This document shows positions 48,227 through 57,648 of a DNA stretch of 64,000 nt, in pieces. Source of the DNA: an uncultured Amphritea sp. (GTDB lineage: Bacteria > Pseudomonadota > Gammaproteobacteria > Pseudomonadales > Balneatricaceae); assembly GCF_937127095.1 (NCBI RefSeq), contig NZ_CAKZLP010000056.1, positions 1-64,000 of the forward strand. Direction: 5' to 3'. The position numbers and the translations under genes were made by a program. The notes under the pieces are model-generated. The model had not been told where the DNA came from and made no database searches. It was given only the letters and a program-made list of their open reading frames with translations. Numbering within the stretch: position 1 is the first letter of the stretch; each line of letters starts with the position of its first letter.

Positions 48227-50365
48227 TCAGGATACAGCCGGGGCCGCCAGCTTGAATACACTGACAGACTGCTGCAGCTCCTGCGCAGCACTCACCAGCT
48301 CATCAGAGAGTTCAGACTGCTGCTGCATCTCTTTGTTGGTTGCCAGGCTTGACTCATCAATTTTACCTGCCCGCACCCGCAGATCTTTGGCCACACGAGC
48401 CTGTTTGGCTGAGTTCTGTGCGATCCGCACCACCGATTCAACCAGTGTCTGAGTGGTCGACCGGGTTTCACTCATCCGCTCACCCGCTTCCTCTGCCAGA
48501 CGGGTGCCCTCGACTACGTCGCTGATTACGGTGTTCATAACGTTGATAGTATCGGCGGTCTCCAGCTGAATATTGTTTACCAGGGATTCGATCTCGGAGG
48601 TCGCTTCGCGGGAGTTTTCCGCCAGACGCTGTACTTCATCTACCACCACCATAAGACCACGCCCGGCCTCACCGGCAGAAGCTGCATGCATACTCGCATT
48701 CAGAGACAGCACATGGGTACGTTCGGAGATGTTGTTGATCAGATTTACAATCCCGCCGATCTCCTGAGAACGTTCGCCCAGACGCTTAATCCGTTTTTCC
48801 GCTTCATGAATCGTCTGGCGAATTTTGTTGATACTCTCAATTGTCTGGGATACCGAACTCATTGCTGTTTCTGAGGTTTTAATCGCCTTCTGCGAGGCAT
48901 TATTGGTCAGCACTGCCAGTTTAGAGATCAACTCCATCGCTTTGATTGCTGAGTCCAGTCCCTGAAGGGTTTCCACCACTTCCTCCTGCTCCCGGCTAGC
49001 GTAGGTGAGTACCGTTTCAGACTGCGACTTCATCTGTGCAGATGCATTATTAACCCGCAGAGATACCGCGTTTACATCATTCAGTACCGTCACAATCGAT
49101 GTTGTCAGCTGGTTGATTGAGTCAGCGATCGCACCGGTGACATCTTCTGCAACCGGAACCCGAACGGTAAGGTCGCGCTGACTAATCTGAAATACACTCT
49201 TAATCAGCTCAATAATTGAACTGTTAAGCTGGCGGTTCTCCTGCTCTTTTGCCTGCAGCGCCACCTCCTTCTCATCCAGCAAAGTATCCAGAACCAGGCC
49301 AAACTGTCCGAGTTCATCGCGGGACTCCAGTTGACTACGCGCATCAGCATCGCCATCCCGTACGCGGCTAACGGTGTCTTGCAACTTATTAACCGGGTCG
49401 ACTACTCCATACTTGATAATTGACAGACCCACAGCCATCGCCACAATCATCAGCGCCATCGAGATAAAGAAGTAAGTTACCATCGTCAGCGTTTCGTCTG
49501 CCTGCAGGGCACTGTTCTCCGACTTCTGCTTATCGGCTAGTTTAATGATGCGGATAATATGTGGGTCCAGTGCTACAACTATCGCGGATAACAGACGAAA
49601 CTGTCCCTCTCTGCGCTCAAGACTGTAAGACAGATCCGCGAAAAGTTGTTTAATCTCAATAGCCTTAGCCAGAATATTTCGTCTTTGCGGCACCTTATCA
49701 GCGACAGCAGTTTCCAACCCTCTCAGCAACGGCTCAAGCTGTTGCACAATAGCATCTTTGGGATACTGACCGCGGCTGAAAATATATTCATTGATGTCAG
49801 CACTCAGTGTTTCGAACTCACGCCGCAGAGTCTCATCACGCGTGGCGGTCACTGTTGCTCTTGTGCTGGCCAACAGCGCCCTCATCTCACCGGAAAGCCC
49901 CTGGGAAGTACTCAGGCCCGAGGTTATGGCCGCCTCAGACGCGTCATAAAAGGCATCCTGATAATCGTCGATAATTGACTGCATCGACAACACCCGTTCC
50001 TGAGCATCGGCACTGGGCAAATACTGCTGCAGCTCAAGAAGCCCTTTGTCTACGTTGGCCATCGCACCGTTAAACTGCATTAATTGCATCAGATCATTGT
50101 TAGTCTGAAAGCTTTTCTCGTAATACCGGGCCTGAGTTATGCTCGCCCTAATCTTATCCACCAATAGCAAGAACGTATTCACCTGTTGAGTACGTTCCTT
50201 GGCTTGCTCATCGATGACGATGGTCTGGTAATAGGAGGCCCCCATAAAGATGAGTCCTATCACCATCAAAGCACCGGCAATCGCAAACTTGAACGGCATC
50301 CGTATATTGCGGAACTCCCACCCCTGGCGTTCGTTTTCGGTGTTTATCTGCCTGAATGAACTCAT
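48227..50365 (-). CDS. pilJ: PilJ-like methyl-accepting chemotaxis protein
   Basis: The 712-residue transducer has two membrane helices (about 29-50 and about 300-322) around a roughly 250-residue periplasmic PilJ-type sensor, then a HAMP segment and a long cytoplasmic coiled coil. The hairpin tip reads RTHVLSLNASMHAASAGEAGRG, diverged from the classical transducer consensus in the way PilJ is. It should feed the ChpA kinase through the CheW-like protein encoded upstream. No methyltransferase gene (pilK) lies in the cluster. Confidence 0.9.
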   Translation of the reverse strand: MSSFRQINTENERQGWEFRNIRMPFKFAIAGALMVIGLIFMGASYYQTIVIDEQAKERTQQVNTFLLLVDKIRASITQARYYEKSFQTNNDLMQLMQFNGAMANVDKGLLELQQYLPSADAQERVLSMQSIIDDYQDAFYDASEAAITSGLSTSQGLSGEMRALLASTRATVTATRDETLRREFETLSADINEYIFSRGQYPKDAIVQQLEPLLRGLETAVADKVPQRRNILAKAIEIKQLFADLSYSLERREGQFRLLSAIVVALDPHIIRIIKLADKQKSENSALQADETLTMVTYFFISMALMIVAMAVGLSIIKYGVVDPVNKLQDTVSRVRDGDADARSQLESRDELGQFGLVLDTLLDEKEVALQAKEQENRQLNSSIIELIKSVFQISQRDLTVRVPVAEDVTGAIADSINQLTTSIVTVLNDVNAVSLRVNNASAQMKSQSETVLTYASREQEEVVETLQGLDSAIKAMELISKLAVLTNNASQKAIKTSETAMSSVSQTIESINKIRQTIHEAEKRIKRLGERSQEIGGIVNLINNISERTHVLSLNASMHAASAGEAGRGLMVVVDEVQRLAENSREATSEIESLVNNIQLETADTINVMNTVISDVVEGTRLAEEAGERMSETRSTTQTLVESVVRIAQNSAKQARVAKDLRVRAGKIDESSLATNKEMQQQSELSDELVSAAQELQQSVSVFKLAAPAVS

Positions 50366-50405
50366 ACGTTATATTCCTGTTTCAATAACTACTTAAACCG
50401 ACGTG

Positions 50406-50906
50406 TCAGGCCGGAATAGCTGAATTTGTCTTGATAAAACGTTGCTTCTGTCTGGAAAAATAGGCCCGGTGATCAAACTCAAACCAGAGGGAGTTATGGT
50501 AGTGATACTGGCCACTACAGATCCCTTCCAGCAGATCAGGCCGCGGCTGAGCGTCACCCGCAACACTCGGATTTGTGATGCCCTGAGGCGTATCCTGCAA
50601 CAACACCGCGGCGGTTGCCGGTTGCGCATCCAGAAGTAATAACCATCCCCGTTTTGGATCGGTAAGACCCAATCCTAACGATGCTGCCAGGTCATACACC
50701 GGCACCGCATCGCCACGATGATTAATAAACCCGACAAACCAATCCGGCGTTTCAGGAATGGCGCAAAAGTGTTCGCAGCGCAGCAACTCAGATCGGGTTT
50801 GCGCGGGCAGTAATAACTGCAAAAAGCCCACCCGAAACCCATGCCGCAGATCATATATATCCACTGGCGGATTAACGTTATCCACACTGATTGGCGGCTG
50901 TTCCAT
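50406..50906 (-). CDS. pilI: CheW-like adaptor protein (PilI)
   Basis: A 166-residue single CheW domain, recognisable from GFLQLLLPAQTRSELLRCE, WFVGFINHRGDAVPVYDLAA and ASLGLGLTDPKRGWLLLLD. It couples PilJ to ChpA. Position between pilH and pilJ matches PilI of Pseudomonas. It is 13 bp downstream of pilH. Confidence 0.85.
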   Translation of the reverse strand: MEQPPISVDNVNPPVDIYDLRHGFRVGFLQLLLPAQTRSELLRCEHFCAIPETPDWFVGFINHRGDAVPVYDLAASLGLGLTDPKRGWLLLLDAQPATAAVLLQDTPQGITNPSVAGDAQPRPDLLEGICSGQYHYHNSLWFEFDHRAYFSRQKQRFIKTNSAIPA

Positions 50907-50919
50907 TGATCACCCTTCC

Positions 50920-51282
50920 TCAGACAAATGCTTTTACCTGATCCAGCAGTTCCTGATCAGAAAAGGGCTTGGCAAGCATCGCTTTTGCGCCCTGCAGCTG
51001 AGCCCAGACTTTATCCGCTTCCTGATTTTTACTGGAAACGATCACCACCGGAATCTCCCGGGTCTCTTCACCCGTGGTAATCTGTCGACAGGCGGAAAAT
51101 CCATCGACCTCAGGCATCACCACATCCATTAGAATAAGGTCCGGCTTTTCTGTAAGTGCCAGGGCAACCCCTTGCTGACCATTAGCGGCAAGGATAATCT
51201 CAGCATCAACACTACTCAGTACATTACAAATATGTTGTTGCTGTACGGGATCATCCTCAACAACCAGAATTTTCTTACTCAT
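50920..51282 (-). CDS. pilH: Single-domain response regulator PilH
   Basis: A 120-residue stand-alone receiver. The phospho-acceptor is in LILMDVVMPEVDG, the acidic pair in VVEDDP and the conserved Lys in LAKPFSDQEL. The segment NQEADKVWAQLQGAKA is characteristic of PilH, which in Pseudomonas acts with PilG to control pilus retraction. The start at 51282 (MSKKILVVEDD) follows GAGCGG; the in-frame extension upstream is not conserved. Confidence 0.87.
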   Translation of the reverse strand: MSKKILVVEDDPVQQQHICNVLSSVDAEIILAANGQQGVALALTEKPDLILMDVVMPEVDGFSACRQITTGEETREIPVVIVSSKNQEADKVWAQLQGAKAMLAKPFSDQELLDQVKAFV

Positions 51283-51339
51283 TACCGCTCCATACCCTAT
51301 TTTAATTACCAGACTCTCAATCGCGGGCAAGACTTATGC

Positions 51340-52146
51340 TCAGGCCCGTTTAAACTCATTAACCCAGGCAGACACTCTGCTGATGACCTTTTGAAACTCA
51401 ACCGGTTCGATTGGTTTGGTCAGATAGGTAGAACACCCCGCCATAATCCCTTTAACCTCATCAAGCGGAGACGTTTTCGAGGTTAGCATAATAATCGGCG
51501 TTTTCTTCAGATCCTGGATCTCCCGCATCCGTGAGCAGGTTTCAAAACCATCTATACCGGGCATCATCACATCCAGAAAAATAAAATCGAAACGTTCCGC
51601 TTTGACTTTATCCAGAGCCTGTTCACCACTCTCTGCGTAGGCCAGCTCCACCGTTGACGGTAGCTTTTGTAACTGCAGCGCCAGTGCCTGCTGCATCGCG
51701 AGATTATCGTCTACCACCAGCACCCGGTAGGTTTCCTGATCGATCTGTAGCTCATCCCCAACCGTAATCGCCTCATATTTACTGAACCTTTGTTCAGCAG
51801 CGGCTGCAGCGGCCTGCAGTTCTTGCTCATCCGGATGTTCATTTTCAGAGGTCATCTCATCCAGCGTGCGGATGACCCGGGAAGAAACCAGCGGATAGCG
51901 GATATGCCCCAGACTACCGTCTGCCGGGGCATCTTTACTCACCTGAATGATGCGTGAGCGATAACCCGCCGACAGCTGCTCAAGTGACGGGTCTGCAAGT
52001 GTTTCAGCGCCGAACAACAACAGCAGATCCGGTGGCATCTGAGGATCAAATGCCACCAGTTCATAGCGTTGATTTCTCGATAGCTCGAGTATCCGTGACA
52101 GCTTTTGCTGCTGATCCGCGGGAAAACCTAAGGTTCCAATATTCAT
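51340..52146 (-). CDS. Two-domain response regulator, PilG-like
   Basis: A 268-residue protein whose C-terminal half is a receiver with all key residues (VVDDNLAMQQAL, phospho-acceptor in FIFLDVMMPGIDGFETC, Lys in YLTKPIEP). The first about 110 residues (GTLGFPADQQQKLSRILELS, ELVAFDPQMPPDLLLLFGAE) form an alpha/beta domain that looks like a degenerate receiver. It takes the place of PilG, which is a single receiver in Pseudomonas. It is first in the cluster, 57 bp before pilH. Confidence 0.8.
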   Translation of the reverse strand: MNIGTLGFPADQQQKLSRILELSRNQRYELVAFDPQMPPDLLLLFGAETLADPSLEQLSAGYRSRIIQVSKDAPADGSLGHIRYPLVSSRVIRTLDEMTSENEHPDEQELQAAAAAAEQRFSKYEAITVGDELQIDQETYRVLVVDDNLAMQQALALQLQKLPSTVELAYAESGEQALDKVKAERFDFIFLDVMMPGIDGFETCSRMREIQDLKKTPIIMLTSKTSPLDEVKGIMAGCSTYLTKPIEPVEFQKVISRVSAWVNEFKRA

Positions 52147-52768
52147 GGGATTTCCTGATAAATCACAATGCCTGCTCAGCCACGTAAGGCTGATAGCTAT
52201 AAAAACAGGACCTGCTGATCAAAAAAAGCGATAAATACACAATCGTATAAAAGAAAGAGCAGAGGAGAATACCGCTGATAGTATTGCAGAATCTTTAAAC
52301 AGATAAAGACCAACACTATTGCGGCTGTAATAAGCGCCAGGATCTACACAAAGGTCGCTTACTAACTCTACACGTTTCAAAATGAGGCTCCTAAACACTT
52401 AAGACTTTAAGGTCTTAATTAAAGATGCAAAGAAGAGCCAGACCAACGTACGTTTATTGTATTTATTCTCTGTAAACAGTGCTTTTAATCTCGTTAAGCC
52501 AACCCAAAAAGGTTCGGTTCAAACAATCGTATCAAATTACGGGGAAAGCAGAATATTGACAAGCCCCGAACAGGGCAAGAGGAACAGATAAAAGCCGTTA
52601 AGAGGTTGCTGTCAATTGAGTAATCGAGGGTCTGCATAAGAAAGGATCACATAGAAATCAAGCGCTAGACAGAAAACAGCCCGCGCCTGAAGTCAATGAT
52701 CTGAGACATGAATCCAAGCTTTAAAAGGATACCCAAATTGGGGACTTTGTCGCCGATTCTATCTGGAA
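52147..52768. other. 622-bp gene-free stretch upstream of the pil-chp cluster
   Basis: No frame on either strand looks coding. It should hold the promoter of the pil-chp cluster near 52150-52400. The clearest structure is an inverted repeat, TTAAGAC-N6-GTCTTAA (about 52400-52419), in an AT-rich setting, which resembles an operator. No T-tailed hairpin or tRNA-like fold was found. A small RNA cannot be excluded by eye. Confidence 0.4.
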
Positions 52769-53218
52769 TTATTCATCAGCGCCCTGAGTCGCACTACACA
52801 ACTGTTGCTGCTGACGCATAATCAACCGGCACCCTTTAGCCAACAGACCCAGCTCTGTGCAACGTTCTTTAACCCAGGCTTTGTCATCTTCAGTGGCGCT
52901 TTCATGATAGGGAGGAATGGTGTCACACAGACCGGCTGAAGCCTGACTGTTTTCCCAGCAGGCTTTAAAGAAAGTGCCACCATCAACCGTACAGCGATAC
53001 TCTGAACCCTTACAGCTCTCCACCCGCTGCAGGGCCGCCGCAAGGCAACCGCTCTGATCGGTTTGCTGACCGGCAGTGACCCCTTCCTGGCGCTGTTGTT
53101 CCACCAGCACCTTATTCTCTTCATTCCAGTTTTCCAGCCACTCAGGCGCGTTCAACCAGGTGAAGAAAACACCCACAATAATCGCCAGCAACAGCCCCAG
53201 CCAAAAACGTCGCATCAT
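52769..53218 (-). CDS. Membrane-anchored Cys-rich hypothetical protein
   Basis: A 149-residue protein with an N-terminal signal anchor (RRFWLGLLLAIIVGVFFTWL) and an exported domain holding eight Cys, spaced like three or four disulfides (GCLAAAL, SCKGSEYRCTVDGG, ACWENS, GLCDTIP, RCTELG, GCRLIM, LCSATQ). It may need DsbA. No family is recognised. The start is set at the ATG at 53218, just after AGGATTTTAGG. It is in a three-gene minus-strand group with the next two genes. Confidence 0.6.
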   Translation of the reverse strand: MMRRFWLGLLLAIIVGVFFTWLNAPEWLENWNEENKVLVEQQRQEGVTAGQQTDQSGCLAAALQRVESCKGSEYRCTVDGGTFFKACWENSQASAGLCDTIPPYHESATEDDKAWVKERCTELGLLAKGCRLIMRQQQQLCSATQGADE

Positions 53219-53234
53219 CCTAAAATCCTTTTCT

Positions 53235-53495
53235 TTAACGCCTCCGGACATAAAGCCCGAAGAGACAACAACAGAAGCCAGCGACAGAGGCTAGCATCGT
53301 CAGATTGACAAACAAAGGGTAACGCACAGCAAACGGGATAAATGGATGGGATCGTTCCATATCGCAGAGCGCTGCACTGTAGTTAAATGAGCCTCTCGCT
53401 GAAAGACACTCGTTCACCAGGCTCTGTTCTGACCAGAACACCCCCATCAATGCCACGCCGGGCAGTATCAGCAGTAACAAACCGAGTCGCAACAT
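53235..53495 (-). CDS. Small membrane protein (86 aa)
   Basis: Two membrane helices, at about 3-22 and 58-80, flank a loop with two Cys (NECLSARGSFNYSAALCDME) that probably lies in the periplasm and may form a disulfide. It overlaps the stop codon of yjaG by one base (TAATG), so it is coupled to it. No family is recognised. Confidence 0.6.
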   Translation of the reverse strand: MLRLGLLLLILPGVALMGVFWSEQSLVNECLSARGSFNYSAALCDMERSHPFIPFAVRYPLFVNLTMLASVAGFCCCLFGLYVRRR

Positions 53496-54091
53496 TACGC
53501 TTCACTAACCCCGATATTACTCACGCCTTCATTTGCAGCCAGCCGTTTCAACTCACCGATAGCTGAAGCACTGGCACTCTTCATCCCCTTCAGCCGGCTG
53601 ATCACCTCTTCCTGAAAACTTTCTTCCTGCAGCATCATCTCGTGATGAGCAATGTAATGCAGCAACTCCTCATCCGAGATATCCGCATCAGCGGTGACTT
53701 CGATGAAGGTAGCAACACACTCCAGCGACAGATTACCGATATTAGCGGCCTCGGTATGGTTAGGTTCCAGCAGACAGTTAATGGTGGAGTACAGTGCCAC
53801 CATCGCATCCAGCGCGGGTGAAGCACCATACATATCAAACGCTTCGAGATCCGGCATATTCTCCTCAACATTGACCTGCTGGACCTCAAAATTCATTTTC
53901 GCACCGGTATTGCCCAGCTTGTTCCAGACACCATCCAGAATACTGCGCACCTGATTACGATCACCAAACTCAAGCAGCGTTGAAAACAGCGCAAAGTTGG
54001 GAAACATGCGCTCTGTCACCGCCACAGAGAAGGCACTCAGTTGCCAGCCGTCGAGTGCTTTCAGCTCATTTTCCAGTGACCATTGTGACAT
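53495..54091 (-). CDS. yjaG: YjaG family protein (DUF416)
   Basis: A 198-residue cytosolic protein matching E. coli YjaG: LDGWQLSAFSVAVTERMFPN, FGDRNQVRSILDGVW and FDMYGASPALDAMVALYSTI, ending with VSNIGVSEA. Mostly helical; function is not established. The start at 54091 (MSQWSLENEL) follows GGGAG. It leads a small minus-strand operon with two uncharacterised membrane-linked genes. Confidence 0.9.
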   Translation of the reverse strand: MSQWSLENELKALDGWQLSAFSVAVTERMFPNFALFSTLLEFGDRNQVRSILDGVWNKLGNTGAKMNFEVQQVNVEENMPDLEAFDMYGASPALDAMVALYSTINCLLEPNHTEAANIGNLSLECVATFIEVTADADISDEELLHYIAHHEMMLQEESFQEEVISRLKGMKSASASAIGELKRLAANEGVSNIGVSEA

Positions 54092-54281
54092 CAGATAAAC
54101 TCCCAGACTGTATTTGCCCCTATTGTACATCGCAGGAATCATTTTGCAGCAGTTATGCACGATTTGCCGACAACGCTCCAGCCGCTATGTAAACTCAAAT
54201 CCACTGTATTAATCCGCTGATTCAATACGCTTTTTTACTGTATACTCAAACCGCAAAGTAAGCTCTTATCGGAATTAAAAC

Positions 54282-54836
54282 ATGAATAACAAGAATCCTA
54301 TCGCGATGGTCGTTAGGGGACTGGACAGTTTCAGCGAATGGACCGGGCGCAGTATTGCCTGGCTAACGCTGCTGATGGTGCTGGTTACCTTTGTTGTCGT
54401 TGTGATGCGTTATGTCCTCAATATCGGCAATATCCAGCTGCAGGAATCAGTCATCTATATGCATAGCTTCGTCTTTCTGCTCGGGGCGGGCTACACCCTC
54501 AAGCATGACGGCCATGTGCGCGTGGATATTTTCTATCGGCCGCTGGGTGAACGGGGCAAAGCGGTGATTAATATCCTCGGCACCCTCTTTCTGCTGCTTC
54601 CCGTGTCGCTATTTATCTTCTGGGTCTCCTGGGAATATGTGCGCTTCTCATGGCACACCATGGAAGGCTCTCAGGAAGCGGGCGGTATTGAAGCACTTTA
54701 TCTGCTCAAGACTTCGCTGTTGCTGATGCCGGCGCTGATGATGTTGCAGGGTATTGCTGAGCTGCTGCGCAATATTCTGGTGCTGACCGGACAGGCACAT
54801 CTGACTGAAGTCGATATTCAGGAGCACCCGTTATGA
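54282..54836 (+). CDS. TRAP transporter small permease (DctQ)
   Basis: DctQ is the four-helix membrane subunit of tripartite ATP-independent periplasmic transporters, driven by the sodium gradient. The 184-residue protein has four membrane segments and the conserved RYVLNIGNIQLQESVIYMHS and GYTLKHDGHVRVDIFY motifs. Its stop overlaps the DctM start (ATGA). The matching binding protein is encoded convergently at 56301. Confidence 0.92.
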   Translation: MNNKNPIAMVVRGLDSFSEWTGRSIAWLTLLMVLVTFVVVVMRYVLNIGNIQLQESVIYMHSFVFLLGAGYTLKHDGHVRVDIFYRPLGERGKAVINILGTLFLLLPVSLFIFWVSWEYVRFSWHTMEGSQEAGGIEALYLLKTSLLLMPALMMLQGIAELLRNILVLTGQAHLTEVDIQEHPL

Positions 54837-56212
54837 TCGAATTGTTACCCCTACTGCTGTTTGCGGGAGCCATTTTTATTCTGTTGCTGGGATATTCTGT
54901 CGCCTTTTCGCTGGCGGGTACCGGCCTTATTTTTGCCGCCATCGGCATCATGACCGGTCACTTTGAGGCCAGTTTCCTTGAAGCGGTGCCCAACCGCCTG
55001 TTTGGCATCATGAATAACTCCGTCCTGATCGCCGTCCCCCTGTTTGTCTTTATGGGGGTGATGCTGGAAAAATCAAAAGTAGCAGAAGAGTTGCTGGACA
55101 CCATGGCCGCCCTGTTTGGCCCTATCCGGGGCGGTTTAGGCATCTCGGTTACCGTGGTCGGTATGCTGCTAGCGGCAAGTACCGGTATCGTCGGCGCGAC
55201 GGTGGTCACCATGGGGCTGCTATCACTACCCACCATGCTGCGCCGGGGTTATGACCCCAAGGTCGCTACCGGCGTCATCTGCGCTTCAGGAACCCTGGGG
55301 CAGATTATTCCCCCCTCCATTGTGCTGGTATTACTTGGTGATGTTATCTCCTCTGCATACCAGCAGGCTCAGCTAGATCAGGGCATCTACTCGCCCAAAA
55401 CAGTGACTGTGGGCGATCTGTTCCTCGGTGCCCTGCTGCCAGGCTTGTTGCTGGTGGGTGCCTATATCGTTTACCTGATTTTTAAAGCGATCTTCCACCC
55501 GGAAACCGTGCCGGCAATCCCACCGGAAGAGCGGGCCGCCATGGATAACATGTTTAAGCGGGTAATCTTCGCGCTGCTGCCGCCGGTGTTTCTGGTCGGT
55601 CTGGTACTGGGCTCGATTCTGGGAGGCTGGGCAACCCCAACCGAAGCGGCTTCGGTCGGTGCGGTGGGTGCGATGCTGCTGGCAATGGCACGTCGCTGCT
55701 TCACCCTGCCGATTCTGAAAGATGTGATGCGCACCACAACGCAGGTTAGTTCAATGGTGTTTATCATTCTCGTCGGCGCGTCGATCTTTTCGCTGGTTTT
55801 CCGTGGTTACGGCGGCGATGATCTGGTACGCGACTTCCTTTCAGATCTGCCCGGCGGTGTCTTTGGCGCGGTAGCATTAGTGATGCTCATCATCTTTCTG
55901 CTGGGCTTCTTTCTCGACTTTATCGAGATTACCTTTGTGGTGGTGCCGATTGTTGCACCGATTCTACTGGCGATGGGGCTCGATCCGGTCTGGCTCGGAG
56001 TGATGATCGCCCTCAACCTGCAAACCTCGTTCCTCACGCCGCCGTTTGGCTTTGCCCTGTTCTACCTGCGAGGTGTAGCACCGGAAAGCATCTCTACCAT
56101 GCAGATCTATCGGGGTGTCATACCGTTTATTATGATTCAGCTGGTGGCGCTGATGGCTTTGGCGCAGTGGCCAGCACTGGCAACCTGGCTGCCGAATCTG
56201 GTGTATGGTTAA
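54833..56212 (+). CDS. TRAP transporter large permease (DctM)
   Basis: DctM is the 12-helix sodium-coupled subunit of the TRAP transporter. The 459-residue protein has FVFMGVMLEKSKVAEELLDT, LLAASTGIVGATVVTMGLLS, ASGTLGQIIPPSIVLVLLG and NLQTSFLTPPFGFALFYLRG, the discontinuous-helix motifs around the sodium and substrate sites. Length and residues place it in the branch that works with TakP/FcbT-type binding proteins. Confidence 0.94.
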   Translation: MIELLPLLLFAGAIFILLLGYSVAFSLAGTGLIFAAIGIMTGHFEASFLEAVPNRLFGIMNNSVLIAVPLFVFMGVMLEKSKVAEELLDTMAALFGPIRGGLGISVTVVGMLLAASTGIVGATVVTMGLLSLPTMLRRGYDPKVATGVICASGTLGQIIPPSIVLVLLGDVISSAYQQAQLDQGIYSPKTVTVGDLFLGALLPGLLLVGAYIVYLIFKAIFHPETVPAIPPEERAAMDNMFKRVIFALLPPVFLVGLVLGSILGGWATPTEAASVGAVGAMLLAMARRCFTLPILKDVMRTTTQVSSMVFIILVGASIFSLVFRGYGGDDLVRDFLSDLPGGVFGAVALVMLIIFLLGFFLDFIEITFVVVPIVAPILLAMGLDPVWLGVMIALNLQTSFLTPPFGFALFYLRGVAPESISTMQIYRGVIPFIMIQLVALMALAQWPALATWLPNLVYG

Positions 56213-56228
56213 TCGGAACGGCAAAAAC

Positions 56229-56262
56229 GAAAAAACCCGCTGAGAATCAGCGGGTTTTTTAT
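56229..56262. terminator. Bidirectional Rho-independent terminator between dctM and dctP
   Basis: AAAAACCCGCTGA-GAA-TCAGCGGGTTTTT: a 13-bp stem with T runs on both strands, placed between the convergent dctM and binding-protein genes. Confidence 0.9.
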
Positions 56263-56300
56263 TGCGCAGCGCCGGGCGACTGTCACGCCATATTAGATGC

Positions 56301-57434
56301 TTACAGGGTCCGGGCGTTCAGATAAGCCTGCTCAGACACCGCATGCCACTTGATTGCCTGCTCGCGGAACTTAACAAACGACTCGAATACTTTCTGTGAC
56401 ATCGGATCTTTCGCCGCTTCTTCAGACACCACTTCATCAGACAACGCTTTAATCTGCTTCAGCACATCGTCAGGGAATGGACGCAGCTCAACACCGTGCT
56501 CATTTACCAGCTGTTCCAGTGCGCGGTTATTCTTCGCCGTGAAGTCAGCCAGCATATCCTGATTCGCTACCCGCAGAGCATTACGAACGATAATCTGCAG
56601 ATCTTCCGGCAGTTTCTCGAAGGCCTCCTTGTTCATGAAGCATTCCAGTGTGGTGCCCGGCTCATGCCAGCCAGGATAGTAATAGTACTTAGCCGCTTTA
56701 TGCAGACCGAACGCCAGGTCGTTATATGGACCTACCCACTCAGTTGCGTCGATTGCGCCAGACTGCAACGATGGGAAGATCTCACCCCCCGGTAACAGCA
56801 CCGGAGTACCACCTGCACGCTTTAATACCTCACCGCCAAGACCTGGTATCCGCATTTTCAGACCTTTCAGGTCTTCAACAGAATTAATCTCACGGTTGAA
56901 CCAGCCCCCCATCTGCACACCGGTATTACCCGCAGCGCCAGGGATCAGACCAAACTCAGCATAGACCTCTTCCCAAAGCTCCATGCCGCCGCCATGATAC
57001 AACCAGGAGTTCATCTCCTGCGCTGTCAGACCAAACGGAACAGCGGCAAAAAACTGCGCGGCGCGGGATTTTCCTTTCCAGTAGTAGGACGCTCCATGAC
57101 CCATTTCCGCAGTACCCCTGGAAACGGCATCAAAAATTTCCAACGCGCCTACCAGTTCTGAAGCACCATATACTTTTACATGAATCCGGCCACCGGACAT
57201 CTGGCCGATCAGTTCTGCCAGGTAGTTAGCGCCGGTTCCCAGCCCCGGAAAGTTCTTCGGCCAGGTGGTAACCATTTTCCATTCAATAACGTCCGGCTTT
57301 TCCGCCACTGGTGCGGCAGGTGCTGCTGTCGGTTTACAATCGACAACCTCTGCTTTTTTCTCTTCAGTACACGCTGCCAGGCCCGCAGCAGCGACTCCCA
57401 GACCGAGGACTTTGACAATTTCACGACGTTTCAC
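56301..57434 (-). CDS. TRAP transporter substrate-binding protein, TakP-like (2-oxoacid type)
   Basis: A 377-residue periplasmic binding protein of the DctP/TakP group. It resembles Rhodobacter TakP, which binds 2-oxoacids: GGGMELWEEVYAEFGLIPGA, NTGVQMGGWFNREI (the Arg contacts the carboxylate) and AIDATEWVGPYND. The N-terminus MKRREIVKVLGLGVAAAGLAAC pairs a twin-arginine-like motif with a lipobox-like LAAC, so it may be a Tat-exported lipoprotein. It is encoded convergently with dctQM. The ligand is inferred from family resemblance. Confidence 0.9.
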   Translation of the reverse strand: MKRREIVKVLGLGVAAAGLAACTEEKKAEVVDCKPTAAPAAPVAEKPDVIEWKMVTTWPKNFPGLGTGANYLAELIGQMSGGRIHVKVYGASELVGALEIFDAVSRGTAEMGHGASYYWKGKSRAAQFFAAVPFGLTAQEMNSWLYHGGGMELWEEVYAEFGLIPGAAGNTGVQMGGWFNREINSVEDLKGLKMRIPGLGGEVLKRAGGTPVLLPGGEIFPSLQSGAIDATEWVGPYNDLAFGLHKAAKYYYYPGWHEPGTTLECFMNKEAFEKLPEDLQIIVRNALRVANQDMLADFTAKNNRALEQLVNEHGVELRPFPDDVLKQIKALSDEVVSEEAAKDPMSQKVFESFVKFREQAIKWHAVSEQAYLNARTL

Positions 57435-57461
57435 AAGGCTTCTCCCTAATCGTCATTTTTT

Positions 57462-57473
57462 AGTTATATAACT
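57462..57473. promoter_or_regulatory. Perfect 12-bp palindrome between dctP and hexR
   Basis: AGTTATATAACT lies 28 bp upstream of the binding-protein start in a 214-bp AT-rich divergent region. It may be an operator for the TRAP gene or for hexR. It does not match the known HexR site (TGTAATTAAATTACA) well. Confidence 0.3.
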
Positions 57474-57648
57474 GTCTATCTTTGTTGTTTTGTCATTTAT
57501 AACCCACTGAACATAGCACCAAGTCATAATTGCTGCAATTTCAAATAGTAAGCAAGGCCTTATTGGTCTGTTTCCAATCATGAATGCGCACAGAATGACG
57601 GACGCATTTATTCTATTGACCTGAATTACTGATATACTCTGCTCCGTT

